Assembly: GCF_024346995.1 (NCBI RefSeq)
Contig: NZ_AP024887.1
Coordinates: 2,170,001-2,234,000, forward strand
DNA length: 64,000 bases
From: Vibrio palustris
GTDB taxonomy: Bacteria > Pseudomonadota > Gammaproteobacteria > Enterobacterales > Vibrionaceae
Direction: 5' to 3'
Positions within the stretch are counted from its first letter, which is position 1; the number at the start of each line of letters is the position of its first letter. This document shows, piece by piece, positions 30,834 to 42,539 of the stretch. A program made the translations under genes and the position numbers. The notes below the pieces were generated by a model. It was not told the DNA's origin. It saw nothing but the letters and a program-made list of their open reading frames with translations, and made no database searches.

Positions 30834-31610
30834 CTATCCTTTCCAGTCATAAAGTGCCGGAATTTCAATGAGTTTACCTTTAAATTTAATCACAGTACTT
30901 TGCGGTTTGATATCTAATAATTGTATGTTTGACCCGATATTATCGCCTTGACGATATTCAACTCCATTGACCTTTATCCAGCGGCGTACTACATCGGTCG
31001 TATAGACATGGCTTTGAAAATTCAATGGCGGTAACTGACCAGAAAACTCAGTGATATGCTGACGAATATCCATTGCATCTTGAGACTCGCCTTGCTTACG
31101 AGCATTATGCTCACCTTTCAACGCCGCCTCTACTCGTGACTGGAGTGAAGGGGATAATTTACTCATATCGAGATGACTTAAAGCATCATCCCCTTGCTGT
31201 ACCTGTGAAGGCTTCTCTGTACGCTGCTGAGTTCTTGCATGCTTAGCTTGTGTAATTGCCTGTTTGATGGCCTCTTCAGTAATCTCTGGTTGCTCCTCAG
31301 AAGCCGCTGACGCATTTTTATTCTTTTTCGTTACTCCTTGGGAGAGTGAATGATTACTCGCATCTTGAGCTTGCTGTGCGTCTCTCATCGGTATCATTGG
31401 AATCGTGTTTAAATGCTTAAACGATGGATAAGACCCCTTTTGGTAATCCGCTGGCTGGATATGAGTGGCCGGAGCTAAATGCTGTTGCTGATGAATACTC
31501 TGCTGTCTGGCATGCCATGCCGCGCCTCCCATTACCACAGCAACAACAGCCACAGGTGCCATCAGCAACGCGCCCTTCACCCAAATAGGTAACATCGTAT
31601 TATTTTGCAT
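30834..31610 (-). CDS. gspB: Type II secretion accessory protein GspB (ExeB-like)
   Basis: Partner of GspA in placing the type II secretin through the peptidoglycan, known best from Aeromonas ExeAB. The 258-residue protein has one N-terminal membrane anchor (about residues 11-29), a low-complexity Gln/Lys-rich linker, and a C-terminal GspB domain with VYTTDVVRRWIKVNGVEYRQ and GDNIGSNIQLLDIKPQ. The ATG at 31610 overlaps the gspA end by 11 bases and is preferred over an earlier in-frame start at 31721 inside gspA. The core gsp genes are not in the window. Confidence 0.9.
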   Translation of the reverse strand: MQNNTMLPIWVKGALLMAPVAVVAVVMGGAAWHARQQSIHQQQHLAPATHIQPADYQKGSYPSFKHLNTIPMIPMRDAQQAQDASNHSLSQGVTKKNKNASAASEEQPEITEEAIKQAITQAKHARTQQRTEKPSQVQQGDDALSHLDMSKLSPSLQSRVEAALKGEHNARKQGESQDAMDIRQHITEFSGQLPPLNFQSHVYTTDVVRRWIKVNGVEYRQGDNIGSNIQLLDIKPQSTVIKFKGKLIEIPALYDWKG

Positions 31611-33237
31611 CAAGAGGCTCCTTATTTTGCTGAGAGCTAAGCCGTTGGTTTTGTAATGTCGGTGCCGCGGCAGGGTTAAGCCTATCGATACGCTGTAATG
31701 TCTGCATGCCAGCGACGCCATCCACCGTCATGTGCTGCCAACGTTGAAATGTCATCACTTTATGCTTAAGTGTTTTATCAAACGTACTCGATTGCACAAT
31801 AGGCTCACGTAGTAACGTGGCGAGGGTATGATTTAACTGCACCACATCTTGCCCTTGCATGCCCTCTTTCAACGTACGGGTAAATTGGTGCTGCCAAACC
31901 GCCCAGTACTGCCCCTGCCAATAAGGTAATAACCACTTCGCTTGCACTCGATATGCTTTACCATCAATCAGTACCTCTACCTCATCCCGCTCAATATGGT
32001 TTAAAATGGCATACGCCTCAGTACCGGGCAGGGTTAATTTCAGTACCACTGGTCGATTAAATTTTTTTATCTCTGCCCAGTCACCGTGAAACGCCTGGCA
32101 CTGTATCGTTTGGCGTTCATTATTTTGGCATAACGTATCGCTGACTGACGCTTGATATCCCCAGAGCGCAAATAGCGTCGTTATTGCCGCTTCTTTATCT
32201 GTCGCATGAGTTAATGCTTGATTGATAGCCTGAGGTAACACGGTTTTTACTACGGGCTGAGGAGCATCAGGCATCGGGAGTGCTCGATCAATGAGCGCTT
32301 GTCCTGTCCATTGCCAACTGACGACAAGCGCCGCCGCCATCAATCCACCTAATCCTAAATACCTTGCGGCTTGCCATGCTTGTGAAGGTCTGACCCATCG
32401 CTCTGTCTGCGGCTGCTGATAAACCGTTGATTGAAAACTCATGACTTGTGTCGTCGCGGTTTTGACATCGTGCAACTCAATATGACGCTTACCTTGCTGA
32501 TAGCTGAGTTTTAATGTGGCATCGCCAATCAAGTTAATCAGTCGCGGAATACCGTGAGAATGTTTCGCTATCCACTGCTTCGCTGGCGCTGGAAATAAGT
32601 CGGGATCCCCACCAGCCCGCTGGAGACGAAATTGTAAGTACTCATTCACTTCATTATTATCTAACGGCAAAATATGGTAACGAGCGGTGATCCGCTGGGC
32701 AAGCTGTCGCAATTGCGGGAGTTGGAGGTTATTTTGTAATTCAGGCTGCCCAACCAGTAATACTTTAAGTAACTTACGTTGCTCTGTCTCTAAGTTGGTT
32801 AATAATCGCAACTGCTCTAATACATCCGGAGTGAGGTGCTGCGCTTCATCAATCACTAGTAATGTACTGTGGCCTTGTGCGTCTTGCTCTAGAAGAAATT
32901 GATTCAGCCGATCTCTTAATTGCTTTAACGTAGCACTTTCGGGGTAACTAATTGAAAATTCATCACAAATACTGGCAAGCAACTCTTGAATAGAAAAAGT
33001 CGGGTTGAGTAAAGATCCGCATTGTGTCTGGGCTGATAGGTCGTTTATCACCGCTTTAGCCACCGTCGTTTTCCCTGTCCCCACCTCGCCAGTGAGTAAG
33101 GCAAACCCGCCGCCATCACCTAATCCTGATTTCAGGTAAGTCATGGCTTCTTGATGGCGATGGCTAAGAAATAAATAGCGAGAATTCGGTACTATGGAAA
33201 ACGGTAATTCGTGAAAGCCAAAATGTTCCTGATACAT
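31600..33237 (-). CDS. gspA: Type II secretion AAA ATPase GspA (ExeA-like)
   Basis: An inner-membrane ATPase with a periplasmic peptidoglycan-binding end. The 545-residue protein has Walker A TGEVGTGKTTVAKAV (about 49-63), Walker B TLLVIDEAQHL, a membrane segment near residue 290-310 (LGLGGLMAAALVVSWQW), and a C-terminal peptidoglycan-binding domain with VVQLNHTLATLL and TVDGVAGMQTLQRI. The start MYQEHFGFHELPFSI is typical. It is co-transcribed with gspB and divergent from cca. Confidence 0.93.
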   Translation of the reverse strand: MYQEHFGFHELPFSIVPNSRYLFLSHRHQEAMTYLKSGLGDGGGFALLTGEVGTGKTTVAKAVINDLSAQTQCGSLLNPTFSIQELLASICDEFSISYPESATLKQLRDRLNQFLLEQDAQGHSTLLVIDEAQHLTPDVLEQLRLLTNLETEQRKLLKVLLVGQPELQNNLQLPQLRQLAQRITARYHILPLDNNEVNEYLQFRLQRAGGDPDLFPAPAKQWIAKHSHGIPRLINLIGDATLKLSYQQGKRHIELHDVKTATTQVMSFQSTVYQQPQTERWVRPSQAWQAARYLGLGGLMAAALVVSWQWTGQALIDRALPMPDAPQPVVKTVLPQAINQALTHATDKEAAITTLFALWGYQASVSDTLCQNNERQTIQCQAFHGDWAEIKKFNRPVVLKLTLPGTEAYAILNHIERDEVEVLIDGKAYRVQAKWLLPYWQGQYWAVWQHQFTRTLKEGMQGQDVVQLNHTLATLLREPIVQSSTFDKTLKHKVMTFQRWQHMTVDGVAGMQTLQRIDRLNPAAAPTLQNQRLSSQQNKEPLDAK

Positions 33238-33328
33238 GTCTCGTTCTCTATCATTACAACAAGGAGCAACGTATTATTACTCATCGTAATTATTCGTAAA
33301 TTAATCCCCCAATCACTGAGGTTTTTAA

Positions 33329-34558
33329 GTGCAAGTTTATCTCGTCGGCGGAGCAGTCCGTGATCAACTGCTCAATCTTCCTGTTCATGACCGAGACTGG
33401 GTCGTAGTCGGCACAACCCCTGAGGATATGCGTGCACATGGCTATCAAGCCGTCGGTAAAGATTTCCCAGTGTTTCTTCATCCCACCAGTAAAGAAGAGT
33501 ATGCACTCGCCAGAACCGAACGCAAAACCGGACTGGGCTATACCGGATTCGACTGCTATTTTGCAAAAGAAGTCACCATTGAAGAAGACCTAATGCGTCG
33601 AGATTTAACGATCAATGCGATTGCTCAAGATCCGCAAGGGAACCTTATTGATCCTTATCATGGTATCGATGATCTCGAACAGCGACAATTACGCCATGTC
33701 TCTGATGCTTTTGCCGAAGATCCCCTACGAGTCTTAAGAGTCGCACGCTTCGCCGCTAAACTCCATCATCTCGGGTTTTGTGTCGCCGATGAAACCATCG
33801 ACTTAATGCGCCAAGTGGCCTTATCTGGCGAGTTAAATCATCTAACCCCTGAGCGAGTCTGGCAAGAATGGCACAAATCTCTGACAACACCAACACCTCA
33901 TAAATTTCTCGAAGTTCTTAAAGAGTGTGGCGCGTTAGAATATGTATTACCGGAGATTGATGCATTATTTGGGGTACCTCAACCAGAAAAATGGCACCCT
34001 GAAATTGATACTGGCATTCACACCTTAATGGTGGCCGAGCAAGCAGCACAACTGAGTCACTCTCCGGTGGTTCGTTTTGCCGCTCAAGTCCACGATCTTG
34101 GAAAAGGGGTTACGCCAAAAGAAGAATGGCCAAGCCATAAACGACATTGCTACACCGGCATCAAAATCATTAAAGCATTATGTCAACGAGTCCGCGTTCC
34201 CAGTGAGTATCGTGATTTAGCGCTCGATGTCTGTGAGCAGCACACCAATCTTCATAATGCATTGCAACTCAAACCCGCCACATTAGTGAAGATATTCAAT
34301 AAACTAAAATTATGGCGTCAACCGCAACGCTTAGAACAAGTATTACTCGCCTGCGCGGCTGACCATAAAGGTCGTTTAGGCTGCGAACACATAGCGTACC
34401 CTATACATGAATACGTCACTGAAGCCTTTAAAACTGCGGAACAAATCAAGGCACAGGATATCATTAACGATGGTTTTAAAGGTAAAGATATTAGTGAAGA
34501 ACAAAGCCGCCGTCGGATCCAAGCGATCGCTAACTTTAAAACAGCATATTTAGCCTGA
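33329..34558 (+). CDS. cca: Multifunctional CCA tRNA nucleotidyltransferase
   Basis: Adds or repairs the CCA end of tRNA; the enterobacterial type also has phosphatase and phosphodiesterase activity. The 409-residue class II enzyme shows YLVGGAVRDQLL (residues 4-15), HDRDWVVVG with the metal-binding Asp pair, EDLMRRDLTINAIA, and an HD domain at AQVHDLGKG (about 251-259) followed by HKRHCYTG. The start is GTG with GAGG eight bases upstream. It is divergent from gspA and ends at a bidirectional terminator facing eno. Confidence 0.96.
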   Translation: MQVYLVGGAVRDQLLNLPVHDRDWVVVGTTPEDMRAHGYQAVGKDFPVFLHPTSKEEYALARTERKTGLGYTGFDCYFAKEVTIEEDLMRRDLTINAIAQDPQGNLIDPYHGIDDLEQRQLRHVSDAFAEDPLRVLRVARFAAKLHHLGFCVADETIDLMRQVALSGELNHLTPERVWQEWHKSLTTPTPHKFLEVLKECGALEYVLPEIDALFGVPQPEKWHPEIDTGIHTLMVAEQAAQLSHSPVVRFAAQVHDLGKGVTPKEEWPSHKRHCYTGIKIIKALCQRVRVPSEYRDLALDVCEQHTNLHNALQLKPATLVKIFNKLKLWRQPQRLEQVLLACAADHKGRLGCEHIAYPIHEYVTEAFKTAEQIKAQDIINDGFKGKDISEEQSRRRIQAIANFKTAYLA

Positions 34559-34584
34559 ATCTATCATTTGACCGCACAAACAAA

Positions 34585-34610
34585 AAAAGCGCCTCCGTAG
34601 AGGCGCTTTT
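34585..34610. terminator. Bidirectional terminator between cca and eno
   Basis: AAAAGCGCCTC / GAGGCGCTTTT with a four-base loop ends both converging genes. Confidence 0.92.
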
Positions 34611-34635
34611 CAATTCGCTTTAAAGCCAGCTTAAA

Positions 34636-35949
<1,314 letters not shown>

Positions 35950-35976
35950 TCATTGAATTTAAATGTCAAAACTAAA

Positions 35977-36002
35977 GGGGTCACTAAAATAATCAGTGCC
36001 CC
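35977..36002 (-). terminator. Bulged hairpin between pyrG and eno
   Basis: On the minus strand GGGGCACT pairs with AGTG-A-CCCC around a nine-base loop, with one bulged base, and is followed by TTTAGTTTT. It resembles a partial terminator or attenuator for pyrG, about 10 bases after its stop. Confidence 0.45.
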
Positions 36003-36011
36003 CGTATCCTT

Positions 36012-37721
<1,710 letters not shown>

Positions 37722-37828
37722 TTACTGCCACAACGTGAAATCTATCACACTCAGTTTTTTCTTTATTGCTTTAAATCAAACTCCGGTGCGCCAATAGGCA
37801 CAATCTCACGAGTTACAATCATTAACCG

Positions 37829-38653
37829 TTATTTTTCAGACATATCGGTTTTTTCCATTACTTTTACTTTATTCCAGTAACCATCTAATTCGTTTAAAGA
37901 ACAGTCTGACAACGTTTTATCATTGCGGCGTACCTGTTGCTCAACTCCTCTAAAACGACGGATAAATTTATGATTTGCCTGACTCAGGGCTTGTTCAGGG
38001 TTATGACCTAAATGGCGTGACAAATTGACCACCGAAAATAATAAATCTCCCAACTCCTCTTGAACGCGCTGTTCATTCATCGGCTTTTGCGTTGCTTCCT
38101 CAACGACTTCATCAAGCTCTTCACGCACTTTATCAACGACCGGTGAAAGCTCTCCCCAGTCAAAGCCAAATTGACTGCATTTTTTTTGTATTTTATTCGC
38201 TTTCATTAATGCCGGCAGAGCATCCGGCACGGAATCGAGAATACTTTGCTCTTCAATACCTTTGCTCTGCTTTTCACGGTCTTTTTGTTCAGCCCAATTG
38301 GCATCGAGCTCTGCTTGTGTGGCAAAGTGTTGATCCCCGAACACGTGAGGATGACGACGTACTAACTTGTCGTTTACTTCTGCCACCACATCGTTAAAGT
38401 CAAATAACCCTTCTTCTTGCGCCAATTGGCTATAAAAAATCACTTGAAACAGTAGATCGCCCAGCTCTTCACGTAAATTCGACCAGTCTTGCTTTTGAAT
38501 AGCGTCAACCACTTCATACGTTTCTTCAATCGTATGGGGGACAACCGAATCAAAAGTTTGCTTTTTATCCCACGGGCATCCGGTTTCTGGGTCGCGTAAC
38601 TGCGCCATAATCGCCTGTAATTGCTCAATGGAGCGTGCTGAAGACTTCGCCAT
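37829..38653 (-). CDS. mazG: Nucleoside triphosphate pyrophosphohydrolase MazG
   Basis: Hydrolyses nucleoside triphosphates to monophosphates; in E. coli it lowers (p)ppGpp build-up. The 274-residue protein contains two MazG repeats: [15 protein letters not shown] and [12 protein letters not shown] with [14 protein letters not shown] in the first, and [17 protein letters not shown] in the second. Start codon is unsure: 38653 (ATG) fits the family best, but ATG 38677 or TTG 38680 are in frame. It follows relA by about 100 bases; the mazEF toxin-antitoxin pair found here in E. coli is absent. Confidence 0.93.
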   Translation of the reverse strand: MAKSSARSIEQLQAIMAQLRDPETGCPWDKKQTFDSVVPHTIEETYEVVDAIQKQDWSNLREELGDLLFQVIFYSQLAQEEGLFDFNDVVAEVNDKLVRRHPHVFGDQHFATQAELDANWAEQKDREKQSKGIEEQSILDSVPDALPALMKANKIQKKCSQFGFDWGELSPVVDKVREELDEVVEEATQKPMNEQRVQEELGDLLFSVVNLSRHLGHNPEQALSQANHKFIRRFRGVEQQVRRNDKTLSDCSLNELDGYWNKVKVMEKTDMSEK

Positions 38654-38755
38654 AATTCTACTCTTTTGTTCTGTCATCAAGTGAGGCTTAATATCAATCG
38701 TTTAGCCCGCCGATTAGTGGCTCACTGATAAGCCTACATATTGCTACTGGTACAT

Positions 38756-40981
38756 TTAGCCTAAACGGCTCACTTGCATAACATCTTTAATTTGTTCAAT
38801 ACGTTTAGACACACGTCCAAGTATCTCGATATTTCTCACTTCCAGATCAAAATCCATCACGATCATTTGGCGCTTATAATCACTGCGACTTTTCATGCTC
38901 GTGACCTTCATTTTTTCATTGGCGAGCAGTGAAGTGATGTCTTTGAGTAACCCGCTACGCTCCATCGCTTCCACGCGCATCGTCAGGATGTAGTTCCCCA
39001 CAAAATCACTGCCCCAGACCGTATCGATAATTCGTTCAGGCGCATGGTGGTTAAGTTCCGCTAATTGCTCACAATCACTACGGTGTACGGAAATCCCGCG
39101 ACCTTGCGTGATATAACCACGAATATCATCGCCTGGGATCGGCTGGCAACAACGCGCCAAGTGAGTCATTACGTTATCAACACCTTCGACCACAACCGCA
39201 TCTTTTTTCGATTTTTGATGCGCTTGTTGCGCTTTGGCCTCATCTTGCTGTAAACGCTCAAGTGCGATTTGGTCTTCTTCTTCAGCGGTCGGCTTATTCA
39301 CTAATGCATTAATATGATTAATGATTTGGTTAATTCTTAAATCACCACTCCCGACACCGACAAACAATTCATCCAAACTATTCAGGTTAAAACGCTTCAG
39401 CGCGTACTGCTCCGCATCTTTGAGCGTTGCGCCAATTTTACTCAACTCGGCTTCAAGAATATCGCGTCCTGCTTCGAGATTTTTCTCGCGGCTTTGCTTA
39501 CGGAACCACGCATTAATTTTCGCTCTAGCTCGGCCAGAATGCACAAAGCCTAGTGAGGGATTTAGCCAATCACGTGATGGATTAGGTTCTTTCGAGGTAA
39601 TGATCTCGACCTGATCGCCCATATGCAGTTTATGAGTAAACGGGACAATGCGCCCTCCGACTTTTGCACCAATACAGCGATGCCCAACTTCTGAGTGAAT
39701 ATGGTAAGCAAAATCTAAGGGCGTAGAGCCCATCGGTAAATCCACCACATCGCCACGAGGAGTAAACGCATACACGCGATCATCAAACACCTGGCTACGT
39801 AATTCATCAAGCATTTCACCAGAGTCAGACATTTCTTCTTGCCAATCAATCAGCTTACGTAGCCAAGTAATCTTCTCATCGTAGCCACTACGCCCAGCGG
39901 TTGAGCCTTCTTTGTATTTCCAGTGCGCGGCAACGCCAAGTTCCGACTCTTCATGCATTTGCTTGGTTCGAATCTGGATCTCAATGGTTTTGCCTTCAGG
40001 GCCTAGAATAACCGTATGAATCGATTGATAACCATTGGGCTTAGGGTTAGCAACATAATCATCAAATTCATTCGGTAAATGCTTATATTTGGTATGAACC
40101 ACACCTAGAGCAGCATAACAATCTTGCAGTTGATCGGCGATAATTCGTACCGCTCGAACATCAAACAGCTCATCAAATGCTAAGCTCTTTTTCTGCATTT
40201 TACGCCAAATGCTATAGATGTGCTTAGGCCGGCCACTGACTTCAGCATTGATATTGGAGGCGCGCATTTCCTGATGTAAGTCATCAACAAATTCTTGAAT
40301 ATATTCTTCGCGCACAATGCGTCGTTCCGACAATTGTTTGGCGATTTGCTTATAGGTATCGGGTTGCTGATAACGGAAAGCGTAATCTTCGATTTCCCAC
40401 TTTAACTGACCAATCCCTAAACGGTTCGCTAAAGGAGCATAAATATTGGCACATTCTTTTGCTGCAGCACGACGTATTTCATCAGGCTCATCTTTGACCT
40501 CACGTAAATTACAGATACGTTCAGCAAGCTTGATCACAACACAACGAAAATCATCAACCATGGCGAGCAGCATACGACGCACGTTATCAACCTGAGCAGA
40601 TGCTTCGCTGCCGTGCAAAGTCACATTCAATTGGCCAATGGCCGCCATTTCTTCGACGCCAATGATTAATTTGAGAATCTCTTTTCCGTAAACTTCGGTG
40701 ATTTCTTCCTCTTCCAACACACCGCTCGTCGCAATCGGCAACAATAGGGCGGCAACCAACGACGGTTTATCCATCGAGAGCGTGATTAAAATCTCAATCA
40801 TTTCACGACCACGCCACAGCAGTATACCGCCCTGTGCATTGCCTTCTAATAAGACCTCACACTGATGATACACTTCGGTCAGCCGTGCAGCGACTTTGGT
40901 CTCGAGCCCTAAACTGGTCACCCAAGAATCCAATTCAAACTGCTGTTCGGGGTTTAAATGTGCGCTCCGTACCGCAACCAT
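38756..40981 (-). CDS. relA: GTP pyrophosphokinase RelA
   Basis: Ribosome-associated (p)ppGpp synthetase that answers uncharged tRNA. The 741-residue protein has a pseudo-hydrolase domain where the HD pair is replaced (ALLLPIATSG), the synthetase domain with RPKHIYSIWRKM and the RelA-type EFDDYVANPKPNGYQSIH, a TGS domain (VYAFTPRGDVVDLPMGSTP), a cysteine-containing zinc-finger domain (THLARCCQPIPGD) and an ACT domain. The EFDD form indicates a synthesis-only enzyme, so a separate SpoT should exist elsewhere. Confidence 0.97.
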   Translation of the reverse strand: MVAVRSAHLNPEQQFELDSWVTSLGLETKVAARLTEVYHQCEVLLEGNAQGGILLWRGREMIEILITLSMDKPSLVAALLLPIATSGVLEEEEITEVYGKEILKLIIGVEEMAAIGQLNVTLHGSEASAQVDNVRRMLLAMVDDFRCVVIKLAERICNLREVKDEPDEIRRAAAKECANIYAPLANRLGIGQLKWEIEDYAFRYQQPDTYKQIAKQLSERRIVREEYIQEFVDDLHQEMRASNINAEVSGRPKHIYSIWRKMQKKSLAFDELFDVRAVRIIADQLQDCYAALGVVHTKYKHLPNEFDDYVANPKPNGYQSIHTVILGPEGKTIEIQIRTKQMHEESELGVAAHWKYKEGSTAGRSGYDEKITWLRKLIDWQEEMSDSGEMLDELRSQVFDDRVYAFTPRGDVVDLPMGSTPLDFAYHIHSEVGHRCIGAKVGGRIVPFTHKLHMGDQVEIITSKEPNPSRDWLNPSLGFVHSGRARAKINAWFRKQSREKNLEAGRDILEAELSKIGATLKDAEQYALKRFNLNSLDELFVGVGSGDLRINQIINHINALVNKPTAEEEDQIALERLQQDEAKAQQAHQKSKKDAVVVEGVDNVMTHLARCCQPIPGDDIRGYITQGRGISVHRSDCEQLAELNHHAPERIIDTVWGSDFVGNYILTMRVEAMERSGLLKDITSLLANEKMKVTSMKSRSDYKRQMIVMDFDLEVRNIEILGRVSKRIEQIKDVMQVSRLG

Positions 40982-41048
40982 GGATATCGTCCTAATGTCT
41001 TAGTGATTGTGAACCTAGTATACCAGCCTCTGCGTGTCAGGCTCCCAA

Positions 41049-42368
41049 TCAAGATTTAATAAATAACGCCATTGATTCTAAATGGCTGGTATGAGGGAAC
41101 ATATCCAACATACCCAGTTTCGCTAATTTATACCCTTGTGCCAGCAAACGTTGACTGTCACGGGCAAGCGTCGCAGGATTACAAGAAACATAGACTATGC
41201 GCTGTGCTGCAAAATGTCCCATTTGATCAATCAGGCCTGTTGCTCCCGCTCGCGCAGGATCGAGCAGGATTTTATCAAATGTCTGCTGTGCCCACGTTTG
41301 TTCAGTGAGATCATCGGCCAAGTTGGCTTGATAATATGACACATTATCCAATTGATTGATGCGAGCATTGTCTTGAGCTTTCAAAACCATCTCATCAATG
41401 CCTTCGATCCCGGTCACATGTTGCGCTTGTTGTGCCATTGGTAAACTGAAATTACCTAGACCACAAAACAAATCTAACACCCGATCTTCTTTATTCACTT
41501 CAAGCCAATCCATTGCTTGTGTCACCAGGTGCTCATTCACATCGCGGTTTACCTGAATAAAGTTCACAGGCGTAAACGGGGTCTTTACCCCATTTTCATC
41601 ATAATAAAGTTCTTCGCCAATCTCTCGAATTAATTCATTATTTTCCGGCATGAAATATAACGTAATCTGCTCGTTCTGTGCATAATCACGCAATTTGCTG
41701 GCATCTTGCTCAGAAAGTGTTGAAAGAAACCGCAACAATACCCCTACGCCATTACTGCCTTCAACTAACTCTAGATGACCCAACATATCCGGGCGTTTAA
41801 ACGTTTCTAATATTGCTTTCAAAGGCGCTAAATGACGATTTAAACGTGGCGTCAGTACCGGACATTCTGTGATGGTCGCAATATGCTTACTTTGGCGCTG
41901 ACGAAAACCAAACTGCAATTGCTGCTGAGTTTTGCTCCAAAACAGACTTAAACGCGCCCGGCGGCGATATTGGGTGTCTTGTCCAAGAATAGGTTTAGCA
42001 AGTGACAAAGATTCTCCTGCAAATTTTGCCATCAACTGCGACAGCGTCTGCTGTTTATACTCAACTTGTGCTGCGCGCTCCAGATGCTGTAAATCGCAAC
42101 CACCACATACTTGATAATGTGGACAAAACGGGACAACACGTTGTTCACTCGGCTTTTGTACCTTAATCAATTGCCCCCGAGCGTATTTACTTTTACTTTC
42201 CGTCAACTGCATCAATACGGTTTCTGTTGGCAACGCCCCATCAATAAAGACGGGTTTCTTATTTAAGAAGGCAATCCCTGAGCCTTGGTGATCCAATTTA
42301 TCAATCAAGACCGACTGATGCTTTTTATTGATCGAGGTATTTTTCTTCGGTTGGTAAAAACGCGCCAT
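41049..42368 (-). CDS. rlmD: 23S rRNA (uracil-1939-C5)-methyltransferase RlmD
   Basis: Methylates U1939 of 23S rRNA using S-adenosylmethionine. The 439-residue protein has an N-terminal TRAM domain ([19 protein letters not shown]), an iron-sulfur cluster site ([15 protein letters not shown] plus a further Cys in TECPVL), the SAM-binding motif [25 protein letters not shown], and the catalytic Cys in [13 protein letters not shown]. It precedes relA by 67 bases and diverges from barA, the same order as in E. coli. Confidence 0.96.
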   Translation of the reverse strand: MARFYQPKKNTSINKKHQSVLIDKLDHQGSGIAFLNKKPVFIDGALPTETVLMQLTESKSKYARGQLIKVQKPSEQRVVPFCPHYQVCGGCDLQHLERAAQVEYKQQTLSQLMAKFAGESLSLAKPILGQDTQYRRRARLSLFWSKTQQQLQFGFRQRQSKHIATITECPVLTPRLNRHLAPLKAILETFKRPDMLGHLELVEGSNGVGVLLRFLSTLSEQDASKLRDYAQNEQITLYFMPENNELIREIGEELYYDENGVKTPFTPVNFIQVNRDVNEHLVTQAMDWLEVNKEDRVLDLFCGLGNFSLPMAQQAQHVTGIEGIDEMVLKAQDNARINQLDNVSYYQANLADDLTEQTWAQQTFDKILLDPARAGATGLIDQMGHFAAQRIVYVSCNPATLARDSQRLLAQGYKLAKLGMLDMFPHTSHLESMALFIKS

Positions 42369-42539
42369 GCTTACTACCTATATTATTTTTTTGGTTGTTT
42401 TTGCCCGTGTATCACTATTCTGCTTCGGGATGATTGTCGAATGGGGTGGAGTTGATTAAGCTAAGTCACTTATTGAATAACCAGCGTACTGCCATGCTTG
42501 GTTATTTTCCCATATCCACAGCACAATGTTTAGATAATA

